Made by a program: the position numbers and the translations under genes. Source: an uncultured Bacilli bacterium (GTDB taxonomy: Bacteria > Bacillota_I > Bacilli_A > RF39 > UBA660). Taken from it: a stretch of 13,960 nt of DNA. The DNA is taken from assembly GCA_910578855.1 (NCBI GenBank), contig CAJTRV010000035.1, positions 1-13,960 on the forward strand, given 5' to 3'. The notes under the pieces are model-generated. The model saw only the letters and a list, made by a program, of their open reading frames with translations, made no database searches and had not been told where the DNA came from. Shown here piece after piece: positions 7,413 to 13,960 of the stretch; position 1 is the stretch's first letter; the number at the start of each line of letters is the position of its first letter.

Positions 7413-9452
7413 ATGCCAAAAAATTTAGTCATTGTTGAGTCACCTAGTAAGTCAAAGACAATTGAGAAATATTTAGGAAAAGACTTTAAAGTATTATCAA
7501 GTAAAGGTCATATACGTGATTTATCGACCAAGGGAAAATTTGGTCTCGGAGTTGATTTGGAGGATCATTTTAAACCAACTTATACGACGATCAAGGGGAA
7601 AAAAACTGTCATCGATGAATTAAAAAAAGAAGTAAAAAAAGCAGACTTTGTCTATCTTGCTACTGACCCTGACCGGGAAGGGGAAGCCATTAGTTGGCAT
7701 TTATATGATGCACTAAAATTGAATGAACATAATTATGATCGTATTGTATTTAACGAAATTACAAAGAAGGCAGTCTTAGATTCGTTTGCCCATGCTCGGA
7801 AGATTGATCAAGATCTCGTTAATTCTCAAGAGACGAGACGAATTCTCGATCGAATTATTGGTTTTCGTCTTAGTAAGTTAATTCAAAGTAAGACCGCCGG
7901 ATCGAGTGCTGGTAGGGTACAAAGTGTTGCTTTAAAACTTGTCGTTGATCGCGAGCGGGAAATTACTGCCTTCAACGCTGAAGAATACTGGACGATTACG
8001 GCGTTGTTTGCTGAATTTGATGCTGATTTATGCTGGTATAATCACAAAGATATAAAAGTAGAAGATGAGATTCAAGCCAATGAGATTTTAGCTAAATTGG
8101 ATAAGACATTTACAATTGAGAGTGTCGAAAAGAAGAAACGAAATCGGAAGGCTAAGATGCCGTTTATCACGAGTACCTTACAACAAGAAGCATCGACAAA
8201 GTTGGGATTTAGTGCAAAAAAAACAATGAGTGTTGCGCAAAAATTATATGAGGGAATTAGCTTAGAGAATGAAACGGTGGGGTTAATCAGTTATATGCGT
8301 ACTGATTCTACGCGCTTATCCGATGATTTTATTGGTGCAACGTTACATTATATCGAGGCAAAATATGGGAAAGAATATATTGGGTTCGCTCGTAAAGCGA
8401 AGAAAACAGAGAATGTACAGGATGCCCATGAGGCAATTCGACCAACGAGTATCGAGCGTGATCCATTGTTGGTTCGCGCTTATCTATCTGATGATGAGTA
8501 TAAATTATATCGTCTGATTTACTACCGGGCTCTTGCGAGTCTTATGAAAGATGCGAAAACTGAGAATACAACCGCAATTTTGGATAATCATAATTATCAA
8601 TTTAAAGCAACTGGTCAGATTATTGTGTTTGACGGATATTTAAAGGTTTATGGAGACTATGAAAAAGCGGATGATAAAATATTACCTCCACTTGATACTT
8701 ATCAGTCTAATGTGATTGTAGCCAATGAAATTGTAAAGGAACAACATTTTACGAAACCACCAGCTCGTTATACAGAAGCGAAACTCATTAAAGAGATGGA
8801 AGAACTGGGAATTGGTCGACCAAGTACTTATGCGACCATTCTTGACAATATAAAGTCACGTGGTTATGTCAATCTCGTTGAGAAAAAGTTTCAACCGACT
8901 GAGATTGGGATAGAAGTAACGGATAAATTGCAGTCATGTTTTGATCATATTATTAACGTTGAATATACAGCTAAGATGGAATCGGATTTAGACAACATTG
9001 CCGAGGGAAAAAAGGTATGGTATCGGACTTTAGAGGCTTTTTATAAAGAGTTTGAGCCAGCATTACAAGATGCCTTTGACAAATTAAAGAAAAAAGAACC
9101 AGAGAAGACTGGGGAAGCTTGTCCAAACTGTGGTAGTGATTTAGTTATTCGTAAAGGGCGTTATGGGGAGTTTGTCGCTTGTAGCAATTACCCAGAATGT
9201 AAATATATTAAGACTGAACCCAAACAAGAAATGGAAATTTCTAAATGTCCGAACTGTGAACATGGAATGATCGTCGAAAAGAAGAGTCGACGTGGTAAAG
9301 TGTTCTATGGTTGCAATCAGTATCCAACTTGTAAAACAGCCTATTGGGATAAACCAACAGGTGAGCCTTGTCCTACCTGTGGGAAGGCCTTGGTTGTAAC
9401 CAAGAAAGGGATTATTAAATGTAGTGAATGTGATTATAAAAAAGAGGCATAG
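7413..9452 (+). CDS. topA: DNA topoisomerase I
   Basis: This type IA topoisomerase relaxes negative supercoils by cutting one DNA strand. It has 679 residues. The Toprim domain opens with LVIVESPSKSKTIEKYLG (E9) and carries the metal triad D85, D87, E89 in ATDPDREGE. The catalytic tyrosine is Y294 in GLISYMRTDSTRLS. Other family motifs are SAGRVQSVAL and HEAIRPT, plus LGIGRPSTYATI. Three C4 zinc fingers follow from residue 570 onward (CPNCGSDLV, CPNCEHGMIV, CPTCGKALV), as in many Firmicutes TopA. ATG 7413 is chosen because AAAGGAAG lies just upstream; an in-frame ATG at 7386 lies inside the -10 element and cannot be in the mRNA. It appears monocistronic. Confidence 0.97.
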   Translation: MPKNLVIVESPSKSKTIEKYLGKDFKVLSSKGHIRDLSTKGKFGLGVDLEDHFKPTYTTIKGKKTVIDELKKEVKKADFVYLATDPDREGEAISWHLYDALKLNEHNYDRIVFNEITKKAVLDSFAHARKIDQDLVNSQETRRILDRIIGFRLSKLIQSKTAGSSAGRVQSVALKLVVDREREITAFNAEEYWTITALFAEFDADLCWYNHKDIKVEDEIQANEILAKLDKTFTIESVEKKKRNRKAKMPFITSTLQQEASTKLGFSAKKTMSVAQKLYEGISLENETVGLISYMRTDSTRLSDDFIGATLHYIEAKYGKEYIGFARKAKKTENVQDAHEAIRPTSIERDPLLVRAYLSDDEYKLYRLIYYRALASLMKDAKTENTTAILDNHNYQFKATGQIIVFDGYLKVYGDYEKADDKILPPLDTYQSNVIVANEIVKEQHFTKPPARYTEAKLIKEMEELGIGRPSTYATILDNIKSRGYVNLVEKKFQPTEIGIEVTDKLQSCFDHIINVEYTAKMESDLDNIAEGKKVWYRTLEAFYKEFEPALQDAFDKLKKKEPEKTGEACPNCGSDLVIRKGRYGEFVACSNYPECKYIKTEPKQEMEISKCPNCEHGMIVEKKSRRGKVFYGCNQYPTCKTAYWDKPTGEPCPTCGKALVVTKKGIIKCSECDYKKEA

Positions 9453-9489
9453 TAGCACGTGTTTGATCATTTATCGATATTATAATTTG

Positions 9490-9525
9490 AAAAGAGGATT
9501 TTTGTTAGGAAAGACTCTTTTTTTT
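9490..9525 (+). terminator. intrinsic terminator of topA
   Basis: AAAAGAG (9490-9496) pairs with CTCTTTT (9515-9521), with some further pairing (TTT/AAA) inside the loop, and the T run continues to 9525. It lies about 40 bases after the topA stop. Confidence 0.7.
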
Positions 9526-9697
9526 GGACGAATGTATAAGTTGCTTAAGATCGTTATAATGGTTACTTAATTTAATAATAATCATAAAAATTACGAATTG
9601 GATAAAAGGATAAATTATTAAAACTTTAGATATTATCTAGGGTGCTATTTAAAACTATTGTTCAATTTTGTTCTTTGTGTAGTTGGTACATGAATAG

Positions 9698-9727
9698 TTG
9701 ACAAAATCGCCTGGGGGGGGGTATTAT
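9698..9727 (+). promoter_or_regulatory. promoter with a poly-G spacer (candidate phase-variable promoter)
   Basis: Consensus TTGACA (9698-9703) is followed by an 18-base spacer and TATTAT (9722-9727). Half of the spacer is an uninterrupted run of nine G (9713-9721), next to the -10. Loss of one G would give the optimal 17-base spacing and gain would weaken the promoter. Slipped-strand change in such tracts is a known on/off mechanism in other bacteria; here it is inferred. Confidence 0.7.
9713..9721 (+). repeat. G9 homopolymer tract
   Basis: Nine consecutive G in strongly AT-rich surroundings. I saw no other G run approaching this length in the window. The run lies wholly between the -35 and -10 elements. 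Confidence 0.95.
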
Positions 9728-9909
9728 AAATGTAGTATCGATAAAAACAATAATAAAATAAGGGAGTGAGGAGATAAATAGAGGTAAGGTATTTAAAATA
9801 AGATATTAGAAAAAATAGCTGTTAGTTTTAAATAAGTGGTATTTTTTGTTTGGAAAATTGTATTTGGTTATATATTTTATACTTAAGGAAAAGGTTAATA
9901 GAACAGATA

Positions 9910-9945
9910 CTATTTCAATCAATTATTGGAATAGTTTATTTTTTT
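9910..9945 (+). terminator. terminator-like hairpin in the leader of the cassette
   Basis: CTATTTCAAT (9910-9919) pairs with ATTGGAATAG (9925-9934) with one G-U pair and a 5-base loop. TTTATTTTTTT follows at 9935-9945. It lies between the poly-G promoter and the GNAT gene, so it would end or attenuate a transcript of about 210 bases from that promoter. Confidence 0.6.
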
Positions 9946-10067
9946 AGGAATGTATGTAAAAGTTAACAAGTATGATCAACCAGTGTTTTACCGAGTGAGA
10001 TGTTGTTATTGAATTGTAATAATTGATGATTGAAAGCAATTTTAATAGATATCAGGCAACGGTAAGA

Positions 10068-10096
10068 CTGAATACCTAGTTATTAGCGAGTATAAA
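10068..10096 (+). promoter_or_regulatory. possible second promoter of the GNAT cassette
   Basis: CTGAAT (10068-10073) is 17 bases from TATAAA (10091-10096), giving a predicted start near 10103 and a leader of about 45 bases with GGAGG at 10136-10140. The -35 match is only partial. Confidence 0.35.
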
Positions 10097-10148
10097 TAGT
10101 AAAACAATGTTTGATACGATACGAAAACTTAAAGTGGAGGTTTAAAAA

Positions 10149-10586
10149 ATGAGTGTACAATTCAGAATTGCAACATTAGATGATGTTGAAGGTATCATTC
10201 AATTATGTAATGAGTGTTTTGGTGAAAATACTTCTTTGGAGTATGCACAAAAAATTTATAGGGAAAATGAAAATGATGTTAATCAAATTTATGTTATTGG
10301 TATTAAAGATAATGAGATAGTTGCTCATTCAAAAATAAATATTATACCTACAATTTATGAGGAAATGAATACTTATGCGATTTTAAATCATGTATGCGTT
10401 AAACCAGAGTTAAGACGTGAACATATCGGAACAAAATTGCTTGATGAATGTTTTAAAATTGCCAAAGAGCATAATTGTAAATGTGTCGAATTATGGTCAA
10501 AAAATTTCCGACAAGCTGCACACGGATTATATCATAAATATGAATTCGATGTTGTGGATGCGAAATTTTTTTCAAAAAATATATAA
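10149..10586 (+). CDS. GNAT-family N-acetyltransferase
   Basis: This 145-residue protein should transfer an acetyl group from acetyl-CoA to an amine. It starts in the usual GNAT way (FRIATLDDVEGIIQL). The core strand and acetyl-CoA loop are at residues 82-98: VCVKPELRREHIGTKLL. In the R-x-x-G-x-G pyrophosphate loop the first glycine is replaced (RREHIG, H92). The C-terminal CVELWSKNFRQAAHGLYHKYEF matches the family's motif B, in which a residue from NxxAxxLYxKxGF places the substrate. The substrate cannot be told. The ATG has GGAGG at 10136-10140. It heads a three-gene cassette, 13 bases before the next gene, so it may modify the substrate of the exporter, a peptide or a drug. Confidence 0.88.
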   Translation: MSVQFRIATLDDVEGIIQLCNECFGENTSLEYAQKIYRENENDVNQIYVIGIKDNEIVAHSKINIIPTIYEEMNTYAILNHVCVKPELRREHIGTKLLDECFKIAKEHNCKCVELWSKNFRQAAHGLYHKYEFDVVDAKFFSKNI

Positions 10587-10599
10587 TTGAGGAGTAATT

Positions 10600-11781
10600 A
10601 TGAAAATAAGTAATGTTTATATTGGTGGCTGGTTTCAAAGAACAATGCTACAATTATCAGAAATTTATGATTTTTTAAGAGATTGTAAAACACAGTTAGA
10701 TTTAGATCCTGTAAAGCTGAATGAATTGCGTAAAAAATTGGAGATAGGTAAAATCGATTATGGAGTATCTGGGGAGGAATATGTTGAATTTACTACAGCT
10801 TTAAATATAAAGGTTAGAATATTTGAAGATGGTTTAATTATTTTAAATAATGAAGTTGTTAGTGAAGATACATTATTTGCTGATATTGATCATGCTACTG
10901 ATTATTATGAAAATCGCTTATCACCAGCAATTAATTATTTGTTTAGTTTGGGAGCACCCGTTCCTAAAGAATTGGTTAATGTTGAAACAATATATCCATA
11001 TTTCGTTGTTTGTAATAATGCAACAAAGAAGGAAATGGATCAATTACTTGCAAGAACAGAAAAGCAAAAATATTTTGAATTTAGAAACGAAAAATATGAT
11101 GTAACCAGAGGGGATAAGTATTATTTTATCAATAATAAAAAGCAGACATCTGCAAATATTGAAAGATATATAGAAGAACAAATATTTATTCGTGAGTATA
11201 AGGGACAATTACATAGATATTTAAATTTACATCGTATTATTTGGGAAAAAATAGATAAAGTAAAAGAAAATGCCAAAGTAAAAGGAGTAGATATCGTTAA
11301 ATTTAATACCAAATTGGAAGGTTATGCAAAAACAATTAATCTTATTGATGGTAGAATTAATCAAATGAGCACTTATATTCCGACTAGAGAAAAAATTGCT
11401 AAAAGTGATAAAGAGTTGGCAGAATTTCTTGCTATTTCTGGATATCGTTATGAAACATTAAGAGATACTCTCGATTATATTAAATCATTATGGAGTATGA
11501 CGAAAAACTATGTAGTATCAGCCCAAAAGCTATTTAGTGATTTACAAAGTGATATAACAAATAAGTCTATTGGTAGTTTAACGATTGTTACTTCAATGGG
11601 AGTTGGAGCTTCTCTTATAGATTTATTTACAGAGTCACAGCCATCCTTTAGTTTATTTGGATTTGTATACTTTTTCGCCTTAGCATTTGTTGGATGGGGA
11701 GTTAATAAAGTAATGGGACTTATTGCTAAAAATAGAACTTATGAAATAAATGATGTAGAGTATGATAGGGATATTAAGTAA
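10600..11781 (+). CDS. unrecognised 393-aa protein with two C-terminal membrane helices
   Basis: I do not recognise this protein. It opens with MKISNVYIGGWFQRTMLQL and has a soluble mixed alpha/beta N-terminal part (about 1-185). A long charged helical region (about 185-320) follows, likely partly coiled coil. Two hydrophobic helices lie at about 325-345 and 352-378, with a short basic tail. The layout (cytosolic domain, helical stalk, two terminal helices) resembles the broad plan of CorA transporters or RMD1/DUF155 proteins, but no CorA GMN motif is present, so this is only an analogy. The ATG is well supported by GAGGAG (10589-10594). It lies between the GNAT and ABC exporter genes, with gaps of 13 and 7 bases, so a shared role in the membrane is likely. 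Arginine is encoded mainly by AGA, unlike leuS and topA. Confidence 0.8.
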   Translation: MKISNVYIGGWFQRTMLQLSEIYDFLRDCKTQLDLDPVKLNELRKKLEIGKIDYGVSGEEYVEFTTALNIKVRIFEDGLIILNNEVVSEDTLFADIDHATDYYENRLSPAINYLFSLGAPVPKELVNVETIYPYFVVCNNATKKEMDQLLARTEKQKYFEFRNEKYDVTRGDKYYFINNKKQTSANIERYIEEQIFIREYKGQLHRYLNLHRIIWEKIDKVKENAKVKGVDIVKFNTKLEGYAKTINLIDGRINQMSTYIPTREKIAKSDKELAEFLAISGYRYETLRDTLDYIKSLWSMTKNYVVSAQKLFSDLQSDITNKSIGSLTIVTSMGVGASLIDLFTESQPSFSLFGFVYFFALAFVGWGVNKVMGLIAKNRTYEINDVEYDRDIK

Positions 11782-11788
11782 TTATTAA

Positions 11789-13531
11789 ATGAAGTACTAT
11801 TTTAATACAGTAAAAACTTTATTAAATATTGCGAGTGGTAAGTTTTTTGTCGTTATTCAGATGTTTGTAAGTTGTTGTCTGTATAATTTAGCTACATTGT
11901 TACCTCCAATTGCGACGTCAGGAATAATTGCAACCGTAACAAGTCATAATTTCAATGGAATCTGGTATTATGTAGTTTTGTATTGTATATTTTATGTTGT
12001 CTATTTTAGTATGCTAAATTGGAATTATTACACTTATACCGTTTTGGCAAATTATTATCATTTAGAGGTACAGAAGATATTATTTGAACATATTGCAAAT
12101 AATGATTCTATTTTTAACAAAATTTCTCGTGGAAAGATTGTTGATACTACAAGTGATGATATTAGATATTTAGTAGATGTAATAAATGCAGCATCAGAAG
12201 CACTTATGAAGTTTGTCCAATTAATTGTTGTATTTATCATTTTTAGTTCTTATAATATTTTGGTTGCTTTAATTGCTTTGGTAATTGATTCTATCTATTT
12301 GATATTAATGAACAATAATTCTAAAAAAGTGTCTAAGTACTATGAAGGTACTAGAAAGTATGAAGACAAAATTATTGATATTTTGAATCAAATGTTGGTG
12401 AACTTAAAACAAGTTAAATCATTAAATATAATGCCTAATTTAAATAAGAAGTTAGATAAAACGCGAACAAAATGGATGCAAGAATATAAGTACAAACGAA
12501 TTGCGATGACGAACCGATATTGTAAAATGCCTTATATTGTATATATAGGAAAAATATTGCTCTATATATTTTTAGCATATTTGGTTTCTATTGAAAAAAT
12601 GACGATTGATAAATTGGTATTATTAATCAGTTATTTTGAATTAACAATTACTTGTACTGATTCTATGCTTACTTATTTATTGAATTTAAGTAATTATGGA
12701 ATAAGAGTAAAGAGAATTAAAAATATACTTGATTATACCTCAAATAATAATATAGATTTTGGTGATATTACCAATGATTATATAAATGGTATGGTTATTT
12801 TTGATAAAGTAAATTATGAAATAAAAAATAAGTTAATATTAAATAATGTGACTTTCAAAATCTATCCGAATGAAATAACTGCAATTGTTGGACATAGTGG
12901 TAGTGGTAAAACAACGATTATTAATTTATTGTATAGACTTGATAGAATAAAGTCTGGAAGTATTTTAATTGATGAAGAAAATATCTATAATTATACGAAA
13001 AAAACTTATGCTTCTAATGTATCTGGTGTATTTCAAAAACCATTTGTATTTGAGATGAGTATAAGAGATAATCTATCTTTGGTGGATTCTAATTTTAAAA
13101 ATCAGATAGAAGCTTGTAAGAGAGTAGGAATACACGATTTTATTGAAAGTTTGCCGAAAGGATATAATACAGTAATTAACGACGAACAGCGCGTGTTATC
13201 TGAAGGTCAAAAGCAAATGTTGGTGATTGCAAGAGCACTACTAACAAAGTCTGAAATATTATTATTTGATGAGGTTACTAGTAATATAGATTTAAATTCA
13301 ACAACAAAAGTTGGGGAAATATTAAAGGAATTAAAACATGATCATACGATAATTATGATTACTCATAAACCAGAAATGATGCAAATTGCTGATAGAGTAA
13401 TTGTCCTTGATCATGGAAAAGTAGTATCTAAGGGAACCAATGATGAAGTATTTAATAAATGTTCATTGTATAGGGAACTTAGAAATAGAACATTTGCTAG
13501 TATAAGTAATACGGAAAATGAAATGATTTAA
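11789..13531 (+). CDS. ABC transporter, half-size exporter (membrane domain plus ATPase)
   Basis: This 580-residue half-transporter should work as a homodimer in the cell membrane. The N-terminal domain has about six hydrophobic helices (about 20-50, 58-76, 138-154, 155-174, 248-267, 273-298). The exporter-type coupling region is ISRGKIVDTTSDDIRYLVD. The ATPase has Walker A GHSGSGKTT (from G368), Q-loop Q416, signature LSEGQ (470-474; the usual third residue is Gly), Walker B LLFDEV (D494, E495), D-loop SNID and switch histidine H526. All catalytic residues are present. There is no N-terminal peptidase C39 domain, so it does not cut leader peptides itself. It begins 7 bases after the upstream stop with no ribosome site in position, which suggests translational coupling. 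Substrate unknown; arginine is mostly AGA. Confidence 0.93.
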   Translation: MKYYFNTVKTLLNIASGKFFVVIQMFVSCCLYNLATLLPPIATSGIIATVTSHNFNGIWYYVVLYCIFYVVYFSMLNWNYYTYTVLANYYHLEVQKILFEHIANNDSIFNKISRGKIVDTTSDDIRYLVDVINAASEALMKFVQLIVVFIIFSSYNILVALIALVIDSIYLILMNNNSKKVSKYYEGTRKYEDKIIDILNQMLVNLKQVKSLNIMPNLNKKLDKTRTKWMQEYKYKRIAMTNRYCKMPYIVYIGKILLYIFLAYLVSIEKMTIDKLVLLISYFELTITCTDSMLTYLLNLSNYGIRVKRIKNILDYTSNNNIDFGDITNDYINGMVIFDKVNYEIKNKLILNNVTFKIYPNEITAIVGHSGSGKTTIINLLYRLDRIKSGSILIDEENIYNYTKKTYASNVSGVFQKPFVFEMSIRDNLSLVDSNFKNQIEACKRVGIHDFIESLPKGYNTVINDEQRVLSEGQKQMLVIARALLTKSEILLFDEVTSNIDLNSTTKVGEILKELKHDHTIIMITHKPEMMQIADRVIVLDHGKVVSKGTNDEVFNKCSLYRELRNRTFASISNTENEMI

Positions 13532-13600
13532 ATATCGTAATAATGTTTATCGATTGTGGCTCGTTTTGGGGGCTCGGGAAAACTATGTAAATAATTTAAT

Positions 13601-13636
13601 AAAAGGATTAATACTGATGGTGTTGATCCTTTTTTT
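13601..13636 (+). terminator. intrinsic terminator of the cassette
   Basis: AAAAGGATTAA (13601-13611) pairs with TTGATCCTTTT (13623-13633) with one G-U pair, and T continues to 13636. It closes the transcript of the GNAT, 2-TM and ABC genes. Confidence 0.85.
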
Positions 13637-13693
13637 GTATAATGTATTCATTATTTGTGGAGAGGATATTTTTTGAAATTTTAAAAGGGTTGA

Positions 13694-13723
13694 TTGCTGT
13701 TGCAATTAGTTATATGTTATAAT
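13694..13723 (+). promoter_or_regulatory. extended -10 promoter of the second surface-protein gene
   Basis: TGTTATAAT (13715-13723) is an extended -10 element with a consensus TATAAT. TTGCTG (13694-13699) is a weak -35 at an 18-base spacing. It lies about 50 bases before the ATG at 13776. Confidence 0.6.
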
Positions 13724-13775
13724 GACATTGAATGATAAGAAAGTTAAGTTGAAATAGTAAGGTTAGGTGTTTAGA

Positions 13776-13960
13776 ATGAAAAATGCAGTGAAGAATCGAA
13801 AGAGATTATTAGCGATCAGTGTGGCTCTGTTTATGATTTGCGGGATGGCTCTTGGATATGCCACACTTTCTTCATCGATCAAAATTAATGGAACGGGAAC
13901 AATTTCAACGAGCTGGGATATTTTATTCACCAATATCGAAGAGAAGAGTAGTAAGAGAGC
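13776..13960 (+). CDS. N-terminus of a second secreted surface protein, cut by the window edge
   Basis: Only the first 61 codons are inside the window. A basic n-region (MKNAVKNRKR) is followed by a hydrophobic core (LLAISVALFMICGMALG), which is a signal peptide or membrane anchor. After this comes GYATLSSSIKINGTGTIST, then SWDILFTNIEEKSSKR. Residues from GYA onward match the left-edge LRR protein closely at protein and DNA level, so the two genes are paralogs sharing an N-terminal module. The GYA-LSS-I-G-I-WDI pattern resembles secreted proteins processed by SipW-type signal peptidases (TasA/camelysin group), which is inference. A weak ribosome site (AAGGTTAGGTG, about 13759-13769) precedes the ATG. 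Whether it too carries LRR_5 repeats cannot be seen. Confidence 0.82.
   Translation, partial: MKNAVKNRKRLLAISVALFMICGMALGYATLSSSIKINGTGTISTSWDILFTNIEEKSSKR
13852..13960 (+). repeat. copy 2 of the surface-protein N-terminal module
   Basis: Direct-orientation partner of bases 1-109; both are the codons just after the signal-peptide core. Most differences are silent or conservative, which fits coding paralogs under selection rather than a recent exact duplication. Confidence 0.85.

Larger units (their letters stand above)
9526..10148. other. long intergenic region with no convincing gene
   Basis: This is about 620 bases of AT-rich sequence. 9526-9690 shows nothing I can name. 9698-9727 is a promoter with a G9 spacer. 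9758-9772 contains a purine-rich AAGGGAGTGAGGAG stretch like a ribosome site, but no ATG follows within reach. 9910-9945 is a terminator-like hairpin. 10026-10148 holds a possible second promoter and the ribosome site of the GNAT gene. All open frames are short and lack a good start. The region may hold a small RNA, an attenuated leader or a decayed gene. Confidence 0.6.

Noticed and set aside
9141..9470. 109-codon minus-strand frame under the 3' end of topA
   Set aside because: It is antisense to the conserved zinc-finger region of topA and has no family features; it is a shadow frame.
9846..9947. 33-codon frame from TTG (hydrophobic start, charged middle), like a small toxin or peptide
   Set aside because: No ATG, poor ribosome site, and it runs through the terminator-like hairpin at 9910-9945.
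9950..10012. 20-codon ORF (MYVKVNKYDQPVFYRVRCCY)
   Set aside because: The AGGA before it touches the ATG, so spacing is wrong; it has no recognisable precursor-peptide features and no supporting context.
13546..13554. Third copy of TTTATCGAT after the ABC gene, as a possible cassette boundary repeat with 9470-9478
   Set aside because: Only nine AT-rich bases match and the flanks diverge at once, so it is not enough for an attachment site or target duplication.
9453..13640. Insertion sequence or transposon carrying the cassette
   Set aside because: No transposase, integrase or clear terminal repeats were found at either end.
1..13960. Mycoplasma-type code (TGA = Trp)
   Set aside because: All conserved proteins are full length with TGG for Trp and no in-frame TGA.

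Overview
The window looks like chromosomal DNA of a low-GC Gram-positive bacterium, probably an uncultured or gut-type member of the Bacilli/Mollicutes-related Firmicutes. The grounds are the AT-rich sequence, strong AGGAGG ribosome sites, a T-box leader, a TopA with three C4 zinc fingers, a DUF1540 protein and BspA-like (LRR_5) surface proteins. All Trp codons are TGG and no in-frame TGA is needed, so the code is the ordinary bacterial one. Among 12 identified stops, 10 are TAA, 2 are TAG and none is TGA. No rRNA, tRNA, IS element, CRISPR array or replication origin was recognised.

Layout. (1) 1-1403: the body of a secreted leucine-rich-repeat surface protein, cut at the left edge. (2) 1418-5070: a promoter and leucine-type T-box leader (specifier CTC) driving a small membrane protein, an unrecognised 209-aa protein and leucyl-tRNA synthetase, ended by an intrinsic terminator. 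(3) 5085-5678, minus strand: a Nudix hydrolase with its own terminator, facing leuS. (4) 5766-6990: rnhB (RNase HII) followed directly by a metallo-beta-lactamase-fold hydrolase. (5) 7048-7285: a 15-bp bidirectional terminator and a minus-strand Cys-rich DUF1540 gene. (6) 7358-9525: topA with a near-consensus promoter and a terminator. (7) 9526-10148: about 620 bases with no convincing gene. This stretch holds a strong promoter whose -35/-10 spacer contains nine consecutive G, then a terminator-like hairpin. (8) 10149-13636: a more AT-rich three-gene cassette of a GNAT acetyltransferase, an unrecognised 393-aa protein with two C-terminal membrane helices, and a half-size ABC exporter, closed by a terminator. 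(9) 13694-13960: promoter and first 61 codons of a second surface protein. Its N-terminal sequence matches the left-edge gene closely.

The housekeeping part (leuS, rnhB, topA) is ordinary. The T-box ties two uncharacterised proteins to leucine-tRNA charging. The most unusual part is 9526-13636: an apparently acquired acetyltransferase/membrane-protein/exporter cassette behind a promoter built for slipped-strand (phase-variable) switching. The cassette sits in a neighbourhood that also carries repeated surface-protein genes. Its substrate and role cannot be read from the sequence.
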